A stretch of DNA of 64,000 nucleotides from Moraxella cuniculi DSM 21768 (GCF_900156515.1 NZ_FTNU01000001.1:186001-250000), one strand, 5' to 3'. Shown: positions 35,774 through 45,544, numbered from the stretch's first letter. Numbers and translations are program-made. The notes: generated from the sequence alone by a model not told the origin.

Positions 35774-38197
35774 ATGCGTAACTCATCTATAAAAGGCTTT
35801 AAAATGAAAACAATCGCCGCTGTTGTCGGAATTTTGATGACAGCGACCGCTCAGGCTGCCGAGGTGGTGGCGAGTGATATTGCCATCACAGGTCTTCAGC
35901 GTGTTACTGCCGATAGCTTGCAGGCAGTGTTGCCATTTCGCTTAGGTCAGGTGGTCAATGACGAAGCACTGGCAAAAGGCGTGCAAGCCTTGTACGACAC
36001 GGGCAATTTTTCTGATGTGCAAGTGTATCAACAAGATGGACGCATTGTTTATCAAGTCAAGGAACGCCCCATCATTGCCGAGATTAATTTTGAGGGCAAT
36101 CGCCTGATTCCAAAAGAAGGCTTGGAGGCAGGTCTAAAAAGCACAGGTTTGGCAGTTGGACAACCGCTAAAGCAAGCCACAGTGCAGATGGTTGAGTCAG
36201 AGCTTGCCAATCAATATATGCTACAAGGCTACTACAATAGTGAAATCACCGTCAAGCAGACCGAGCTGGACGGCAACCGTGTTAAGTTGGATTTGACTTT
36301 TGCTGAGGGCAAGCCTGCTCGTGTGGTTGATATTAACATTATTGGCAATCGTTATTTTAATGATAAAGAGCTGATTGATGAACTTGCTATCAAAGATCGC
36401 ACCCTAAATCCACTCTCAAAAGCCAATCGCTATACCCAAGAAAAACTGGCGGCAAGCCTTGAGAATTTGCGAGCCAAATATCTAAATGCAGGCTTTGTGC
36501 GTTTTGAGGTAAAAGATGCCAAATTAAATATTGATGAAGAGAAAAATAAAGTCTTTATTGAAATTGCCATCAATGAAGGCGAGCAATATCGTTTTGGACA
36601 AACGCAATTTTTGGGCGAAGTTACTTATCCTGTGGCAGAGCTAGAAAAGCTACAGATCTTTAAGGCGGGTGAGGGTTATTCGCAGGCCAAACTGGACGAT
36701 ACCGCCAGAGAAATCAGCAGTAAATTTGGCGATGATGGTTATTATTATGCTCAAATTCGCCCCGTAACACGCATCAATGACACAACAAGAGTGGTTGATG
36801 TTGATTATTATATTGACCCTGTGCGTCCTGTTTATGTTCGCCGCATTAATTTTAGTGGCAACTTTAAAACCAAAGATGAGGTGCTACGCCGTGAAATGCG
36901 TCAGCTAGAAGGGGCGTTGGCTTCTAATCAAAAAATCCAATTATCACGAGCTCGTTTGATGCGAACTGGATTTTTTAAGAATGTTACCGTTGATACTCGC
37001 CCTGTGCCAAACTCACCAGACCAGATTGATGTTAATTTTGTTGTTGAAGAACAGCCTTCTGGCTCATCAACCATCGCTGCAGGTTATTCGCAAAGTGGTG
37101 GGGTAACTTTCCAGTTTGATGTTTCACAAAATAACTTTATGGGTACAGGCAACCGCGTGAATGCTTCGTTTTCTCGTTCAGAGACTCGCGAGGTGTACAA
37201 CCTTGGCATGACCAATCCATATTTCACCGTCAATGGTGTTTCACAGGGCATTAATGCCTACTACCGCAAAACCAAGTATGACGACAAAAATATCAGCAAC
37301 TATGTCTTGGATTCTTATGGAGCATCTTTGACTTATGGTTATCCGATTGATGAAAACCAGCGAATCAGTGCTGGGCTAAATGTCGATAATACCACCGTTC
37401 GTGGCGGTCGTTATATGGGGATTAGCAATGTCAAGCAACTGCTTGATGATGGCGGCTCATTGTCTGTTGATAGCAATGGTATCCCTGAATTTAAACATGA
37501 TTATACCACCTATAATGCAACTTTGGGCTGGAGTTACTCAAGCCTTGACAAGCCAGTATTCCCCACAAAAGGCATGAGCCATACGGTGGACTTGACTTTG
37601 GGTTTTGGTGATAAGACTTATCAAAAGGCGGTATATCAGGGCAATATTTATAAACCATTCATCAAAAATAGCGTATTGCGTGGCTATGCTCGTTTGGGCT
37701 ATGGTAATAATTTGCCATTTTATGAGAACTTCTATGCAGGTGGCTATGGCTCGGTGCGTGGCTATGATCAATCAACGCTTGGGCCTCGTTCGCAGCCGTA
37801 TATCGCCGCTCGTTCAGGTCAGGCCTATCAGCTTGGTGAAGTGGTGGGCGGTAATGCGTTGGCAACCTTTGGCGGTGAGCTGATTTTACCAATGCCGTTT
37901 AAGGGTGATTGGGTGGATCAGGTGCGTCCTGTGTTATTTATAGAAGGTGGTCAAGTATTTGACACCACAAACATGGATACACAAACCATTGATTTGACCC
38001 AATATAATGATCCAAATGCCACAGCAACCAATTATCCGCTATTAACACAGGACAAAGAATTCCGCTACAGTGCAGGCATTGGGGCGACTTGGTACACGCC
38101 AATTGGGCCGTTGTCAATCAGCTATTCTAAGCCCATCAATAGCAAGGCAGATGACAAGACTGATAAGATTCAATTCCAGATTGGTAGCGTATTCTGA
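35774..38197 (+). CDS. bamA: Outer membrane protein assembly factor BamA
   Basis: Core of the BAM complex, which inserts beta-barrel proteins into the outer membrane. The 807-residue protein has a signal peptide ending near ATAQAAEV, five POTRA domains (to about residue 435) and a C-terminal 16-strand barrel. The conserved loop-6 motif is SVRGYDQSTLGPRS, and the last residue is Phe (QIGSVF), the barrel sorting signal. Met11 (35804) is a plausible alternative start that gives a more usual signal peptide. lpxD overlaps the stop by one base. Confidence 0.97.
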   Translation: MRNSSIKGFKMKTIAAVVGILMTATAQAAEVVASDIAITGLQRVTADSLQAVLPFRLGQVVNDEALAKGVQALYDTGNFSDVQVYQQDGRIVYQVKERPIIAEINFEGNRLIPKEGLEAGLKSTGLAVGQPLKQATVQMVESELANQYMLQGYYNSEITVKQTELDGNRVKLDLTFAEGKPARVVDINIIGNRYFNDKELIDELAIKDRTLNPLSKANRYTQEKLAASLENLRAKYLNAGFVRFEVKDAKLNIDEEKNKVFIEIAINEGEQYRFGQTQFLGEVTYPVAELEKLQIFKAGEGYSQAKLDDTAREISSKFGDDGYYYAQIRPVTRINDTTRVVDVDYYIDPVRPVYVRRINFSGNFKTKDEVLRREMRQLEGALASNQKIQLSRARLMRTGFFKNVTVDTRPVPNSPDQIDVNFVVEEQPSGSSTIAAGYSQSGGVTFQFDVSQNNFMGTGNRVNASFSRSETREVYNLGMTNPYFTVNGVSQGINAYYRKTKYDDKNISNYVLDSYGASLTYGYPIDENQRISAGLNVDNTTVRGGRYMGISNVKQLLDDGGSLSVDSNGIPEFKHDYTTYNATLGWSYSSLDKPVFPTKGMSHTVDLTLGFGDKTYQKAVYQGNIYKPFIKNSVLRGYARLGYGNNLPFYENFYAGGYGSVRGYDQSTLGPRSQPYIAARSGQAYQLGEVVGGNALATFGGELILPMPFKGDWVDQVRPVLFIEGGQVFDTTNMDTQTIDLTQYNDPNATATNYPLLTQDKEFRYSAGIGATWYTPIGPLSISYSKPINSKADDKTDKIQFQIGSVF

Positions 38198-39207
38198 TGA
38201 CGACGCTTGATTGTATTATCAACGCCATCGAAGCTCGTCAGGCGGTGGCAAATAAAACCAGTTTGCAAACAAACATCAAGATTGATGGCGTGGCAAGTTT
38301 GGTGGCAGCCCAGCCTAACCAGTTGGCTTTTTTGGCACAGGCAAAATACCTAGGCGAGCTTGAGCACACAAAAGCAGGCGTGGTGCTGGTATCTGACAAA
38401 TTTGCCAATATGCTAAAGGCACCGACTGCCACCCAGATTGTCTTGGTAAAAGACGCTTATTTGGCGTATGCCTGTGTCAGTACACTATTTACCCCTGCTG
38501 TGTTGGCAACTGTGCATCCATCAGCTGTTATTGATTCATCGTCGACACTTGGACAGGCGGTCAGTGTGGGTGCGTATGCCGTTATCGGTGCAGGTGCAGT
38601 GATTGGCGATGGCGTGCATATCGGTGCAGGTGCAGTGATTGGCGATGGCGTGCATATCGGTGCTGGCAGTGATATTGCTGCTATGGTGCATATCGGTGCA
38701 GATTGCCATATTGGTGAACAGGTGCGTATCCACAGCCATGCCAGTATCGGCTCAGAGGGTTTTGGCTTTGCACCGTTTGCTGGTGATGGTGGTGTGCGTT
38801 GGCAACGCATTGCTCAGCTAGGACGCGTGGTGATTGGCAATCGGGTGCGTATCGGCAGCAATACTTGTATTGACAGAGGTGCGGTAGATGATACCATCAT
38901 TGCTGACGATGTGATTATTGATAATTTGGTACAAATTGCTCACAATGTGCACATTGGCCAAGGTACAGCAATTGCTGCTAAGGTCGGCATTGCTGGCAGT
39001 ACGAAGATTGGTAAGAACTGCATTATTGGTGGTGCAGTGGGTATCAATGGGCATCTAAGCATTGCTGATAATGTTACCTTAACAGGCATGAGCATGGTAA
39101 TCAGCGACATTACCGAGTCTGGTACTTATTCATCGGGCACGGTGGCAATGCCACAAGCCAACTGGCGGCGAGCAGCGGTCAAATTCCGCAAACTTGGCGA
39201 AAAATAA
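38197..39207 (+). CDS. lpxD: UDP-3-O-acylglucosamine N-acyltransferase LpxD
   Basis: Adds the N-linked acyl chain in lipid A synthesis. The 336-residue protein has an N-terminal uridine-binding domain and a left-handed beta-helix of hexapeptide repeats (residues 105-300). The catalytic His is in NLVQIAHNVHIG. SEGFGFAP is the conserved loop. A 36-base exact tandem repeat within the helix encodes IGAGAVIGDGVH twice (residues 130-153). The ATG overlaps the bamA stop (TGATGA), so expression is coupled. Confidence 0.96.
   Translation: MTTLDCIINAIEARQAVANKTSLQTNIKIDGVASLVAAQPNQLAFLAQAKYLGELEHTKAGVVLVSDKFANMLKAPTATQIVLVKDAYLAYACVSTLFTPAVLATVHPSAVIDSSSTLGQAVSVGAYAVIGAGAVIGDGVHIGAGAVIGDGVHIGAGSDIAAMVHIGADCHIGEQVRIHSHASIGSEGFGFAPFAGDGGVRWQRIAQLGRVVIGNRVRIGSNTCIDRGAVDDTIIADDVIIDNLVQIAHNVHIGQGTAIAAKVGIAGSTKIGKNCIIGGAVGINGHLSIADNVTLTGMSMVISDITESGTYSSGTVAMPQANWRRAAVKFRKLGEK
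38584..38655 (+). repeat. Exact 36-bp tandem duplication inside lpxD
   Basis: Positions 38584-38619 and 38620-38655 are identical at every base and code for two copies of a 12-residue, two-hexapeptide unit. The identity at synonymous sites indicates a recent duplication or ongoing conversion. Confidence 0.95.
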
Positions 39208-39225
39208 TTTACATAAGGAAAATTT

Positions 39226-39750
39226 ATGTCAGTTTCACTGATTGATTATGAGCTGCTCAATGAAGCAGATATACAAGAATTGCATGAGCGTGGCGTTGTT
39301 TTACCACTTCGCTATGACCAAATTAAACACTACCTACCACATCGCTATCCATTTATGCTGATTGACCGTGTAACCGCTTGCCGTCCAAATGAATGGATCA
39401 CAGGTTATAAGAATATCAGCATTAATGAAGAATTATTTAATGGTCATTTTCCAGACAATCCAATCATGCCGGGCGTGTTGATGGTGGAGGCGATGGCACA
39501 ATTGTCGGGGATTTTGGGCTTTATCAGTGCCTCACAAACTTCTGATGATGGGTATTTGTACTTATTTGCTGGTGTTGATAAGGTGCGTTTTAAAAAACTG
39601 GTTATGCCGGGCGATCAATTGGTGATTCGCTCAAAAACACTGATGAATAAGCGAGATATTTATAAATTTGAATGCACTGCTCATGTTGATGGGCAATTGG
39701 CGTGTAGTGCAGAGATTATGATTGCTCGTCAAAAAGTTGGCAACAACTAA
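39226..39750 (+). CDS. fabZ: 3-hydroxyacyl-ACP dehydratase FabZ
   Basis: Hot-dog-fold dehydratase of fatty acid synthesis. In 174 residues it has LPHRYPFMLIDRV (catalytic His) and GHFPDNPIMPGVLMVEAMAQLSG (catalytic Glu). The N-terminus is about 20 residues longer than E. coli FabZ, with an acidic helix (LNEADIQELHERG). The ATG at 39226 follows AAGGAAA. It lies between lpxD and lpxA and uses the same 3-hydroxyacyl-ACP pool as they do. Confidence 0.95.
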   Translation: MSVSLIDYELLNEADIQELHERGVVLPLRYDQIKHYLPHRYPFMLIDRVTACRPNEWITGYKNISINEELFNGHFPDNPIMPGVLMVEAMAQLSGILGFISASQTSDDGYLYLFAGVDKVRFKKLVMPGDQLVIRSKTLMNKRDIYKFECTAHVDGQLACSAEIMIARQKVGNN

Positions 39751-39775
39751 GTTTATTATAGCAAAAAGGACAATC

Positions 39776-40549
39776 ATGACAATCCATCATACTGCCATCA
39801 TCGATCCGACTGCTGTGATTGACGAAACAGCAACCATCGGGCCTTATTGCATTATTGGCAAAAACAGCACGATTGGTGCCCATACTGTATTACGCCGCCA
39901 TGTTGTCGTTGGCGAAAATACCACCATTAGCAAGCATAATGATATTTATCAATTTGCCAGCATTGGCGAAAATCCCCAAGATTTAAAATACGCAGGCGAA
40001 CAAACCTATCTTGAAATCGGTGATTATAACCGCATTCGTGAGGCTTGCACCATTCATCGTGGCACAGCTCAAGACAACAGCATGACCAAAATCGGCAGCC
40101 ATAATCTTTTTATGGTCAATGTGCATATTGCCCATGATTGTGTGGTTGGGGATTATAATGTCTTGGCGAATAATGTCGGTGTGGCAGGCCATGCTTATAT
40201 TGGCAATTATGTTATTGTTGGCGGTCAGTCAGGCGTGCATCAATTTTGTCGCATTGAGGATTATAGCATGATTGGCGGGGCAAGCCTGATTGTCAAAGAT
40301 GTTGCGGCGTTTGTTACTGTTTCTGGCAATCCTGCCAAAGTGCATGGGCTTAATAAAGAGGGTATGCGTCGCAAGGGCTGGTCGGCGGACACCATTAAAG
40401 CAATCGATGAGGCGTATCGTGTGATTTTTCGTTCAGGGTTATTAAAACAAGAGGCTTTGGTGCAGTTACAAGCTCTGGCAGATGCTGAGCCAAAGGTTCA
40501 ACTCTTGATTGACTCAATCAATAACAGCAAGCGAGGCTTGATTCGCTAA
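39776..40549 (+). CDS. lpxA: UDP-N-acetylglucosamine O-acyltransferase LpxA
   Basis: First enzyme of lipid A synthesis. The 257-residue protein is a hexapeptide-repeat beta-helix with the catalytic His in NVHIAHDCVVGDYN. GGQSGVHQF marks later coils, and the C-terminal helical domain starts GLNKEGMRRKGWS. The ATG at 39776 (MTIHHTAIIDPTA) follows AAAAGGA. A longer in-frame start at 39722 would overlap fabZ and adds nothing conserved. A terminator follows. Confidence 0.97.
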   Translation: MTIHHTAIIDPTAVIDETATIGPYCIIGKNSTIGAHTVLRRHVVVGENTTISKHNDIYQFASIGENPQDLKYAGEQTYLEIGDYNRIREACTIHRGTAQDNSMTKIGSHNLFMVNVHIAHDCVVGDYNVLANNVGVAGHAYIGNYVIVGGQSGVHQFCRIEDYSMIGGASLIVKDVAAFVTVSGNPAKVHGLNKEGMRRKGWSADTIKAIDEAYRVIFRSGLLKQEALVQLQALADAEPKVQLLIDSINNSKRGLIR

Positions 40550-40573
40550 GCGTGTCATTTGCCAAATCCTGAT

Positions 40574-40602
40574 ACCTGCAATGATTTGTTGCAGGTTTTT
40601 TG
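40574..40602 (+). terminator. Terminator after lpxA
   Basis: The stem ACCTGCAA / TTGCAGGT with a 7-base loop, then a six-T run. It closes the bamA-lpxA block. Confidence 0.88.
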
Positions 40603-40649
40603 CATTATAAATATTATTTGTTTGACATTTTTTACTCATTAATTCAAAC

Positions 40650-40916
40650 TATAATAGTCCTTTTCTCACTGGATAATTTGTCTGACTGCTGGCAAGAAGT
40701 GCTAAATACCGCCAGCTGTCTGGCAAAACAGTGAAAAGCTAAGCAATAACTTTGGGCATTTTCATAAATAAACAAGAAAATCGCCAAATGTGCTTTGGGT
40801 GCGGTGTGTTGATTATTTAAATTTTATAAAAATAATTTATAAATAAATCAAATAATAACACGCCGTAGAAAATAATAACGCACCGAAGGATTTTCGGTAA
40901 AACTTGGAGAGCTTTT
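40650..40916 (+). promoter_or_regulatory. Long structured 5' leader of the NSS symporter operon
   Basis: A TATAAT at 40650-40655 could start a leader of about 255 bases. TTGACA lies 22 bases before it, too far for a normal promoter. The leader can fold into four successive hairpins. First, CTTTT-CT-CACTG (40660-40671) pairs with CAGTGAAAAG (40729-40738), enclosing GCTGGC/GCCAGC. Second, 40751-40788 (TTTGG and ATTTTC pairing with GAAAAT and CCAAA). Third, CGGTGTGTT (40802-40810) pairs with AACACGCCG (40857-40865) and is extended by ATTATT/AATAAT. Fourth, ACCGAA / TTCGGT (40882-40898), just before the GGAGAG ribosome-binding site. It could be a regulatory RNA; I do not recognise a known class. 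Confidence 0.5.
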
Positions 40917-42425
40917 ATGGCGACACAACGAGAGAGTTGGTCAGCACGCTCTGGCTTTATTTTGGCAGCGATTGGTTCGGCTGTGGGTTTGGGTAATATT
41001 TGGCGTTTTCCGTATGTATCCTATGAAAACGGTGGCGGTGCTTTCTTTTTGCCATATTTGATTGCACTGATTACCGCAGGATTTCCGCTGTTGTTTTTGG
41101 ATTATGTGGTTGGTCAAAAGTACAAAGGTGCACCACCGACCGCTTATCGGCGTATGGTAAAATCAGCCGAAGGCATTGGCTGGTGGCAGGTGGCTGTTTG
41201 TACGGTGATTGGTATTTATTATGCTTCGGTGCTAAGCTGGGCGGGTAATTATACCTTGTTTGCTGTCAATCAGGCATGGGGTGAAGATCCGCAGACTTTC
41301 TTTTTTGAAGAGTATTTGCATAATGCCAGTGAATTAAGCCTGTCATTTGCACCGAATCTATTCATCTCACTGCTTGTTGTGTGGGTGGTGGTGTTGTTTA
41401 TTATGTATGGCGGTATCCGTAAGGGTGTTGAGCTGTCAAACAAAATCTTTATTCCGCTGCTTGTGGTGCTGTTTGGTGTGATGGTTGCTAAGGCAATCAC
41501 TTTGCCGGGGGCAAGCGTTGGCATGGAGACATTTTTTACTCCTAATTGGCAGGCGATGACAGATCCCAAAGTATGGCTTGCTGCTTATGGCCATGTCTTT
41601 TTCTCAATGTCTATTGGCTTTGGGATTATGGTAACTTATGCTTCATATCTGCAAAAAAATGCCAATTTGACTGGCTCTGGCTTGGTGGTTGGTTTTGCCA
41701 ATTCATCATTTGAGCTGCTGGCAGGCATTGGTATTTTTTCGGTGCTGGGCTTTATGGCTCAAGCCTCAGGCGTACCTGTATCTGAAGTGGTCAAGGGTGG
41801 TATTGGTCTTGCTTTCATTGCTTTCCCAAAAATCATCTCAACCATGGGCGATGCTGGCACAATCATTGGCGTGTTGTTTTTTGCCTCGTTGTTTATCGCA
41901 GGTCTAACCTCGATGGCAAGTATCTTGCAAGTGCCAATTTCGGCATGCCAAGACAAATTTGGCTGGTCAAAAAACAAATCAGTAACCATCGTTGGTGGTG
42001 TCAGTGCCATCATTTCTATCGCAATGTTCTCATCGTATAACGCCATCACTTTTGTTGATGTTATCGATCATTTTGCCAATAATATTGGCGTGGTTGTTGG
42101 TGCGATTTTGTCAATCATCTGGGTAACTTGGTTGCATAGACAGTTGTTGCCAAAATTAATCAGCCATATCAATGGCATCTCAAGTTTTAAAGTTGGTGCG
42201 ATCTGGAGTGTGATGCTGACCATCATTACGCCGATTTCATTAATTATTGCCTTGGTGCTTTCGCTAAAAGACCTATTGAGCAAAAACTATGGCGATTATA
42301 GCAGCATGACTTTGTTGATTTTTGGCTGGGGCGTGGTTGCTATTTTTGCATTGACCGCCTTGATTTTGCCACGAATCAAAAGCCACCCAAGCCACACTGA
42401 CTCAACTCAAGGAGAGCATGAATGA
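40917..42425 (+). CDS. NSS-family sodium-dependent amino acid symporter
   Basis: A 502-residue membrane protein of the neurotransmitter:sodium symporter family (LeuT fold) with about 12 helices. Landmarks are SRSGFILAAIGSAVGLGNIWRFPY-type helix 1, here ARSGFILAAIGSAVGLGNIW, which forms sodium and substrate sites. GGGAFFLPYL and the YASYLQKNANL region follow. Bacterial members import amino acids such as Met, Ala, Leu or Tyr. The 41-residue protein encoded directly downstream resembles MetS, the small partner of the Corynebacterium Met/Ala importer MetP, which favours a related substrate. The ATG follows GGAGAG. Confidence 0.9.
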   Translation: MATQRESWSARSGFILAAIGSAVGLGNIWRFPYVSYENGGGAFFLPYLIALITAGFPLLFLDYVVGQKYKGAPPTAYRRMVKSAEGIGWWQVAVCTVIGIYYASVLSWAGNYTLFAVNQAWGEDPQTFFFEEYLHNASELSLSFAPNLFISLLVVWVVVLFIMYGGIRKGVELSNKIFIPLLVVLFGVMVAKAITLPGASVGMETFFTPNWQAMTDPKVWLAAYGHVFFSMSIGFGIMVTYASYLQKNANLTGSGLVVGFANSSFELLAGIGIFSVLGFMAQASGVPVSEVVKGGIGLAFIAFPKIISTMGDAGTIIGVLFFASLFIAGLTSMASILQVPISACQDKFGWSKNKSVTIVGGVSAIISIAMFSSYNAITFVDVIDHFANNIGVVVGAILSIIWVTWLHRQLLPKLISHINGISSFKVGAIWSVMLTIITPISLIIALVLSLKDLLSKNYGDYSSMTLLIFGWGVVAIFALTALILPRIKSHPSHTDSTQGEHE

Positions 42426-42547
42426 ACACAACTGCATTGATTGTGATGATTATTGCAATGACGCTAATCTGGGGCGGGTTGATTGCCTCGGTGGTGCATT
42501 TGATAAAAAATCCTGACATTGAAATGGACAAAGTGCCGAATAATTAA
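42422..42547 (+). CDS. MetS-like small membrane subunit of the NSS symporter
   Basis: A 41-residue protein with one membrane helix (LIVMIIAMTLIWGGLIASVVHLI) and a short charged tail ending DKVPNN. Its ATG overlaps the symporter stop as ATGA, so it is translationally coupled. Size, the Trp-Gly-Gly within the helix, and position match the MetS/NSS small-subunit family, in which the peptide is needed for transport. A terminator begins 10 bases after the stop. Confidence 0.82.
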   Translation: MNTTALIVMIIAMTLIWGGLIASVVHLIKNPDIEMDKVPNN

Positions 42548-42556
42548 TCAGTTAAA

Positions 42557-42586
42557 AACACGCCAAATGCTGGCGTGTTTTTTTTT
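42557..42586 (+). terminator. Terminator of the NSS-metS operon
   Basis: The stem AACACGCCA / TGGCGTGTT followed by a run of seven further T. Confidence 0.92.
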
Positions 42587-42609
42587 GAGCCCAAGGCAGC
42601 GACTGCTAC

Positions 42610-42639
42610 ATTTGCCAAATATTGATTGGCTTGGCAAAT
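42610..42639. repeat. Inverted repeat ATTTGCCAA-N12-TTGGCAAAT upstream of cydA
   Basis: Perfect 9-bp arms 42610-42618 and 42631-42639, about 30 bases before a TATAAT-like -10 (42669-42674). It could be an operator of the oxidase operon. The arms are also instances of the word TTTGSCAAA that is frequent between genes here. Confidence 0.5.
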
Positions 42640-42778
42640 TGTCTATGGCTTTTATAAAAGTTGTTCGTTATAATAATGCTTTGTCTATCTGACAACGCAA
42701 GGACTGGGTTGCTACTTGTGTATCTGATGACAAGTTATTGTCTTGGAGAGAATGACTTGGTCTCATAAAGGATTTGGT

Positions 42779-44383
42779 ATGATTACCGAATATCTGGTCG
42801 ATGTATCACGGCTGCAATTTGCCGCTACCGCACTGTTTCACTTTTTGTTTGTTCCTTTGACGCTTGGCATGACTTGGCTATTGGTCATCATGGAGGCGGT
42901 TTATCTGACGACAGGCAAAGAAATCTGGAAGGACATGACCCGCTTTTGGGGTAAGTTGTTCGGCATTAACTTTGTGCTGGGCGTTACCACAGGCATCACC
43001 ATGGAGTTTCAGTTTGGGACGAACTGGTCGTATTATTCGCAATATGTTGGTGATGTTTTTGGTGCACCGCTCGCCATTGAGGGTCTGATGGCGTTTTTCT
43101 TAGAATCAACCATGGTGGGCTTGTTTTTCTTTGGTTGGGATAGAATGTCGCGGTTGCAGCATTTTGCTACCACACTGCTTATGGCACTGGGTACAAGTTT
43201 GTCAGCGTTGTGGATTTTGGTGGCAAATGGCTGGATGCAAAATCCTGTCGGTGCGGAGTTTAATTATGACACCATGCGTATGGAGATGGTGAGCTTTGCC
43301 CAGATTTTCTTAAATCCTGATGCACAAAATAAATTTGTCCATACCGTCTCGGCAGGCTATGTAACAGGTGCTTCTTTTGTTTTGGGGGTGTCGGCATGGT
43401 ATTTGCTAAAAGGTCGTGATATTGCTTTTGCCAAACGGAGTTTTCATGTGGCGGCAGCTTTTGGTTTTGCGGCGATTTGTAGTGCTATTGTGCTTGGTGA
43501 TGAATCAGGGTATTCAATAGGGCAGGCTCAACAAACCAAGCTGGCAACCATGGAGGCAATGTGGGAGACAGAGCCTGCACCTGCTGGTTTTAATATCATT
43601 GCCAGTATTAATGAAGCTGAGCAAAAAAACAACTGGGCGGTACAAGTGCCTTATATGATGGGGTTGATCGGTACTCGCTCGGTGGATAAGCAGATTTTGG
43701 GCATTCATGATATCAAAAAACTCAATGCCAAACGCATAATCAATGGTGTAACAGCAGTCAGTGCGTTGGATTTGATGCGTGAAAATAAAGCTCGTGGCGT
43801 GGAGAATCCACAGGCATTGATTGATGTTTTTGAGAAGCACAAGCAAGACTTAGGCTTTGGTTTATTGCTCAAAAAATATACAGATGACATGAGCAAAATC
43901 ACTCCAGAAATGCTCTCAAAAGCGGTTGATGACAGTGTGCCTCGTGTAACGCCGATGTTTTGGTCGTTCCGTATGATGGTCGGCATGGGTGTGCTGATGC
44001 TGATTTTGTACACTTTGTGCTTATTTTTCACCTTAAAGGGCAATTTTATGCAGAAAAAATGGCTCTTAAGATTTGCCCTGTTCATGATACCTGCACCATG
44101 GATCGCCATCGAGGCTGGCTGGTTTGTGGCTGAATATGGTCGCCAGCCATGGACGGTGTATGGTGTTTTGCCAACCTATCTATCCGTTTCTAATATTGAT
44201 GTCAAAAATGTCTTGTGGTCTTTGGCTGGGTTTGTGATTTTTTATGTCATCTTGGCGATTGTCGAAATGTATCTGATGGTCAAGTATGTGCGTATCGGCC
44301 CTGCAAGTCTCGGCACGGGCAAGTATTTTGGCGAAAAAACCTCGCCGCATTTGATTAACCCAGCAAACAAAACAGAGGTATAG
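42779..44383 (+). CDS. cydA: Cytochrome bd ubiquinol oxidase subunit I CydA
   Basis: Quinol-oxidising subunit with three haems, giving oxygen reduction at low oxygen tension without proton pumping. The protein has 534 residues, nine or so helices and the long quinol loop typical of E. coli CydA. The start [30 protein letters not shown] contains the haem b595 His ligand. [13 protein letters not shown] and [17 protein letters not shown] are also diagnostic. The ATG at 42779 follows AAAGGA; an upstream start at 42743 would add twelve poorly conserved codons. cydB starts 2 bases after the stop. Confidence 0.96.
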   Translation: MITEYLVDVSRLQFAATALFHFLFVPLTLGMTWLLVIMEAVYLTTGKEIWKDMTRFWGKLFGINFVLGVTTGITMEFQFGTNWSYYSQYVGDVFGAPLAIEGLMAFFLESTMVGLFFFGWDRMSRLQHFATTLLMALGTSLSALWILVANGWMQNPVGAEFNYDTMRMEMVSFAQIFLNPDAQNKFVHTVSAGYVTGASFVLGVSAWYLLKGRDIAFAKRSFHVAAAFGFAAICSAIVLGDESGYSIGQAQQTKLATMEAMWETEPAPAGFNIIASINEAEQKNNWAVQVPYMMGLIGTRSVDKQILGIHDIKKLNAKRIINGVTAVSALDLMRENKARGVENPQALIDVFEKHKQDLGFGLLLKKYTDDMSKITPEMLSKAVDDSVPRVTPMFWSFRMMVGMGVLMLILYTLCLFFTLKGNFMQKKWLLRFALFMIPAPWIAIEAGWFVAEYGRQPWTVYGVLPTYLSVSNIDVKNVLWSLAGFVIFYVILAIVEMYLMVKYVRIGPASLGTGKYFGEKTSPHLINPANKTEV

Positions 44384-44385
44384 CC

Positions 44386-45525
44386 ATGTTATTTGATTAT
44401 GAAACACTTAAGCTGATTTGGTGGCTGTTGGTCGGTGTGTTGTTGATAGGCTTTGCCATCATGGACGGTCATGATATCGGCGTGTGTACACTGTTGCCCT
44501 TTGTTGGTCAGGACGATACCGAGCGGCGTGTGATTGTCAATACCATAGGCCCGCACTGGGAAGGTAATCAGGTGTGGTTTATTACCGCAGGTGGGGCGAT
44601 TTTTGCGGCACTGCCTTTGGTGTATGCGACAGCGTTTAGCGGTTTTTATTGGGCGTTGATTGCAGCGTTATGGGCGTTATTTTTCCGCCCAGTTGGCTTT
44701 AAGTATCGCAGCATGATAAAAAATAAGGCATGGCGTCAGACTTGGGATTGGTTATTGTTGGCAGGGTCGGCAGTGCCAGCGGTGATTTTTGGTGTGGCGT
44801 TTGGCAATTTATTGCTTGGCGTGCCGTTTGCTTTTGATACGCATCTGGTTTCTACTTATACAGGCTCATTTTTTGAGTTATTGTCGCCATTTGCCTTGTT
44901 GTGTGGTTTGGTGAGTTTGAGTATGCTTATTATGCATGGCGGTGTGTATTTGGTACATCGTACGGTTGATGGCATTCATCAGCGTGCCAAGCGACTGGCT
45001 ACATGGGCGGCAGTTTTGACCGTCGCATTATTCGTCTTGGCGGGATTTTGGGTGCAGGGCTTGGACGGCTATGTCATTGTTGGCAATGTTGATACCAATG
45101 CTGTGATTGACCCATTGGCAAAGCAGGTGCGTGTGCAAAAAGGTGCATGGCTGAATAATTATTACAATTATCCTGCACTATGGCTATTGCCTGCACTGGG
45201 TGTGTTTATGCCATTGTTTACGATGATGTGCTTAAAACTTAAGCGTAGTTTATTGGCATTTGTCAGCTCGGCTGTGGCATTGCTTGGTATTATTGCGACA
45301 GCAGGTGTGGCATTGTTCCCATTTTATATGCCATCATCATCAGACCCAAAATCTAGCCTGACGGTGTGGGACGCAACCTCAAGCCAGCTTACCTTGACCA
45401 TCATGCTGTTTGTGGTGATTTTTTTGTTGCCAATCGTTGTGGCATATACCAGCTGGGGCTATGCCATCATGCGTGGCAAAGTTACCAAAGCCTATATCAA
45501 ACAAAACGAAAAAACTCTGTACTAA
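44386..45525 (+). CDS. cydB: Cytochrome bd ubiquinol oxidase subunit II CydB
   Basis: Structural partner of CydA, 379 residues with eight or nine helices. It matches E. coli CydB along its length: [58 protein letters not shown] and [10 protein letters not shown] near the C-terminus. The first loop reads GHDIGVC where E. coli has GFDMGVG. It is followed 19 bases later by the small CydX gene. Confidence 0.96.
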   Translation: MLFDYETLKLIWWLLVGVLLIGFAIMDGHDIGVCTLLPFVGQDDTERRVIVNTIGPHWEGNQVWFITAGGAIFAALPLVYATAFSGFYWALIAALWALFFRPVGFKYRSMIKNKAWRQTWDWLLLAGSAVPAVIFGVAFGNLLLGVPFAFDTHLVSTYTGSFFELLSPFALLCGLVSLSMLIMHGGVYLVHRTVDGIHQRAKRLATWAAVLTVALFVLAGFWVQGLDGYVIVGNVDTNAVIDPLAKQVRVQKGAWLNNYYNYPALWLLPALGVFMPLFTMMCLKLKRSLLAFVSSAVALLGIIATAGVALFPFYMPSSSDPKSSLTVWDATSSQLTLTIMLFVVIFLLPIVVAYTSWGYAIMRGKVTKAYIKQNEKTLY

Positions 45526-45544
45526 TGAACAACTGGAGGGGATT

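Noticed and set aside
38584-38655. Short CRISPR-like repeat
   Set aside because: There are only two adjacent copies without spacers, inside a coding sequence in frame; it is a tandem duplication.
40881-40910. Glycine-riboswitch-like words (CACCGAAGGA then GGTAAAA) before the NSS symporter
   Set aside because: These short matches resemble the 3' part of the glycine aptamer, but the rest of the aptamer (paired arms and the GGAGAG-type 5' half in the right order) is missing, and ACCGAA/TTCGGT instead forms a simple hairpin.
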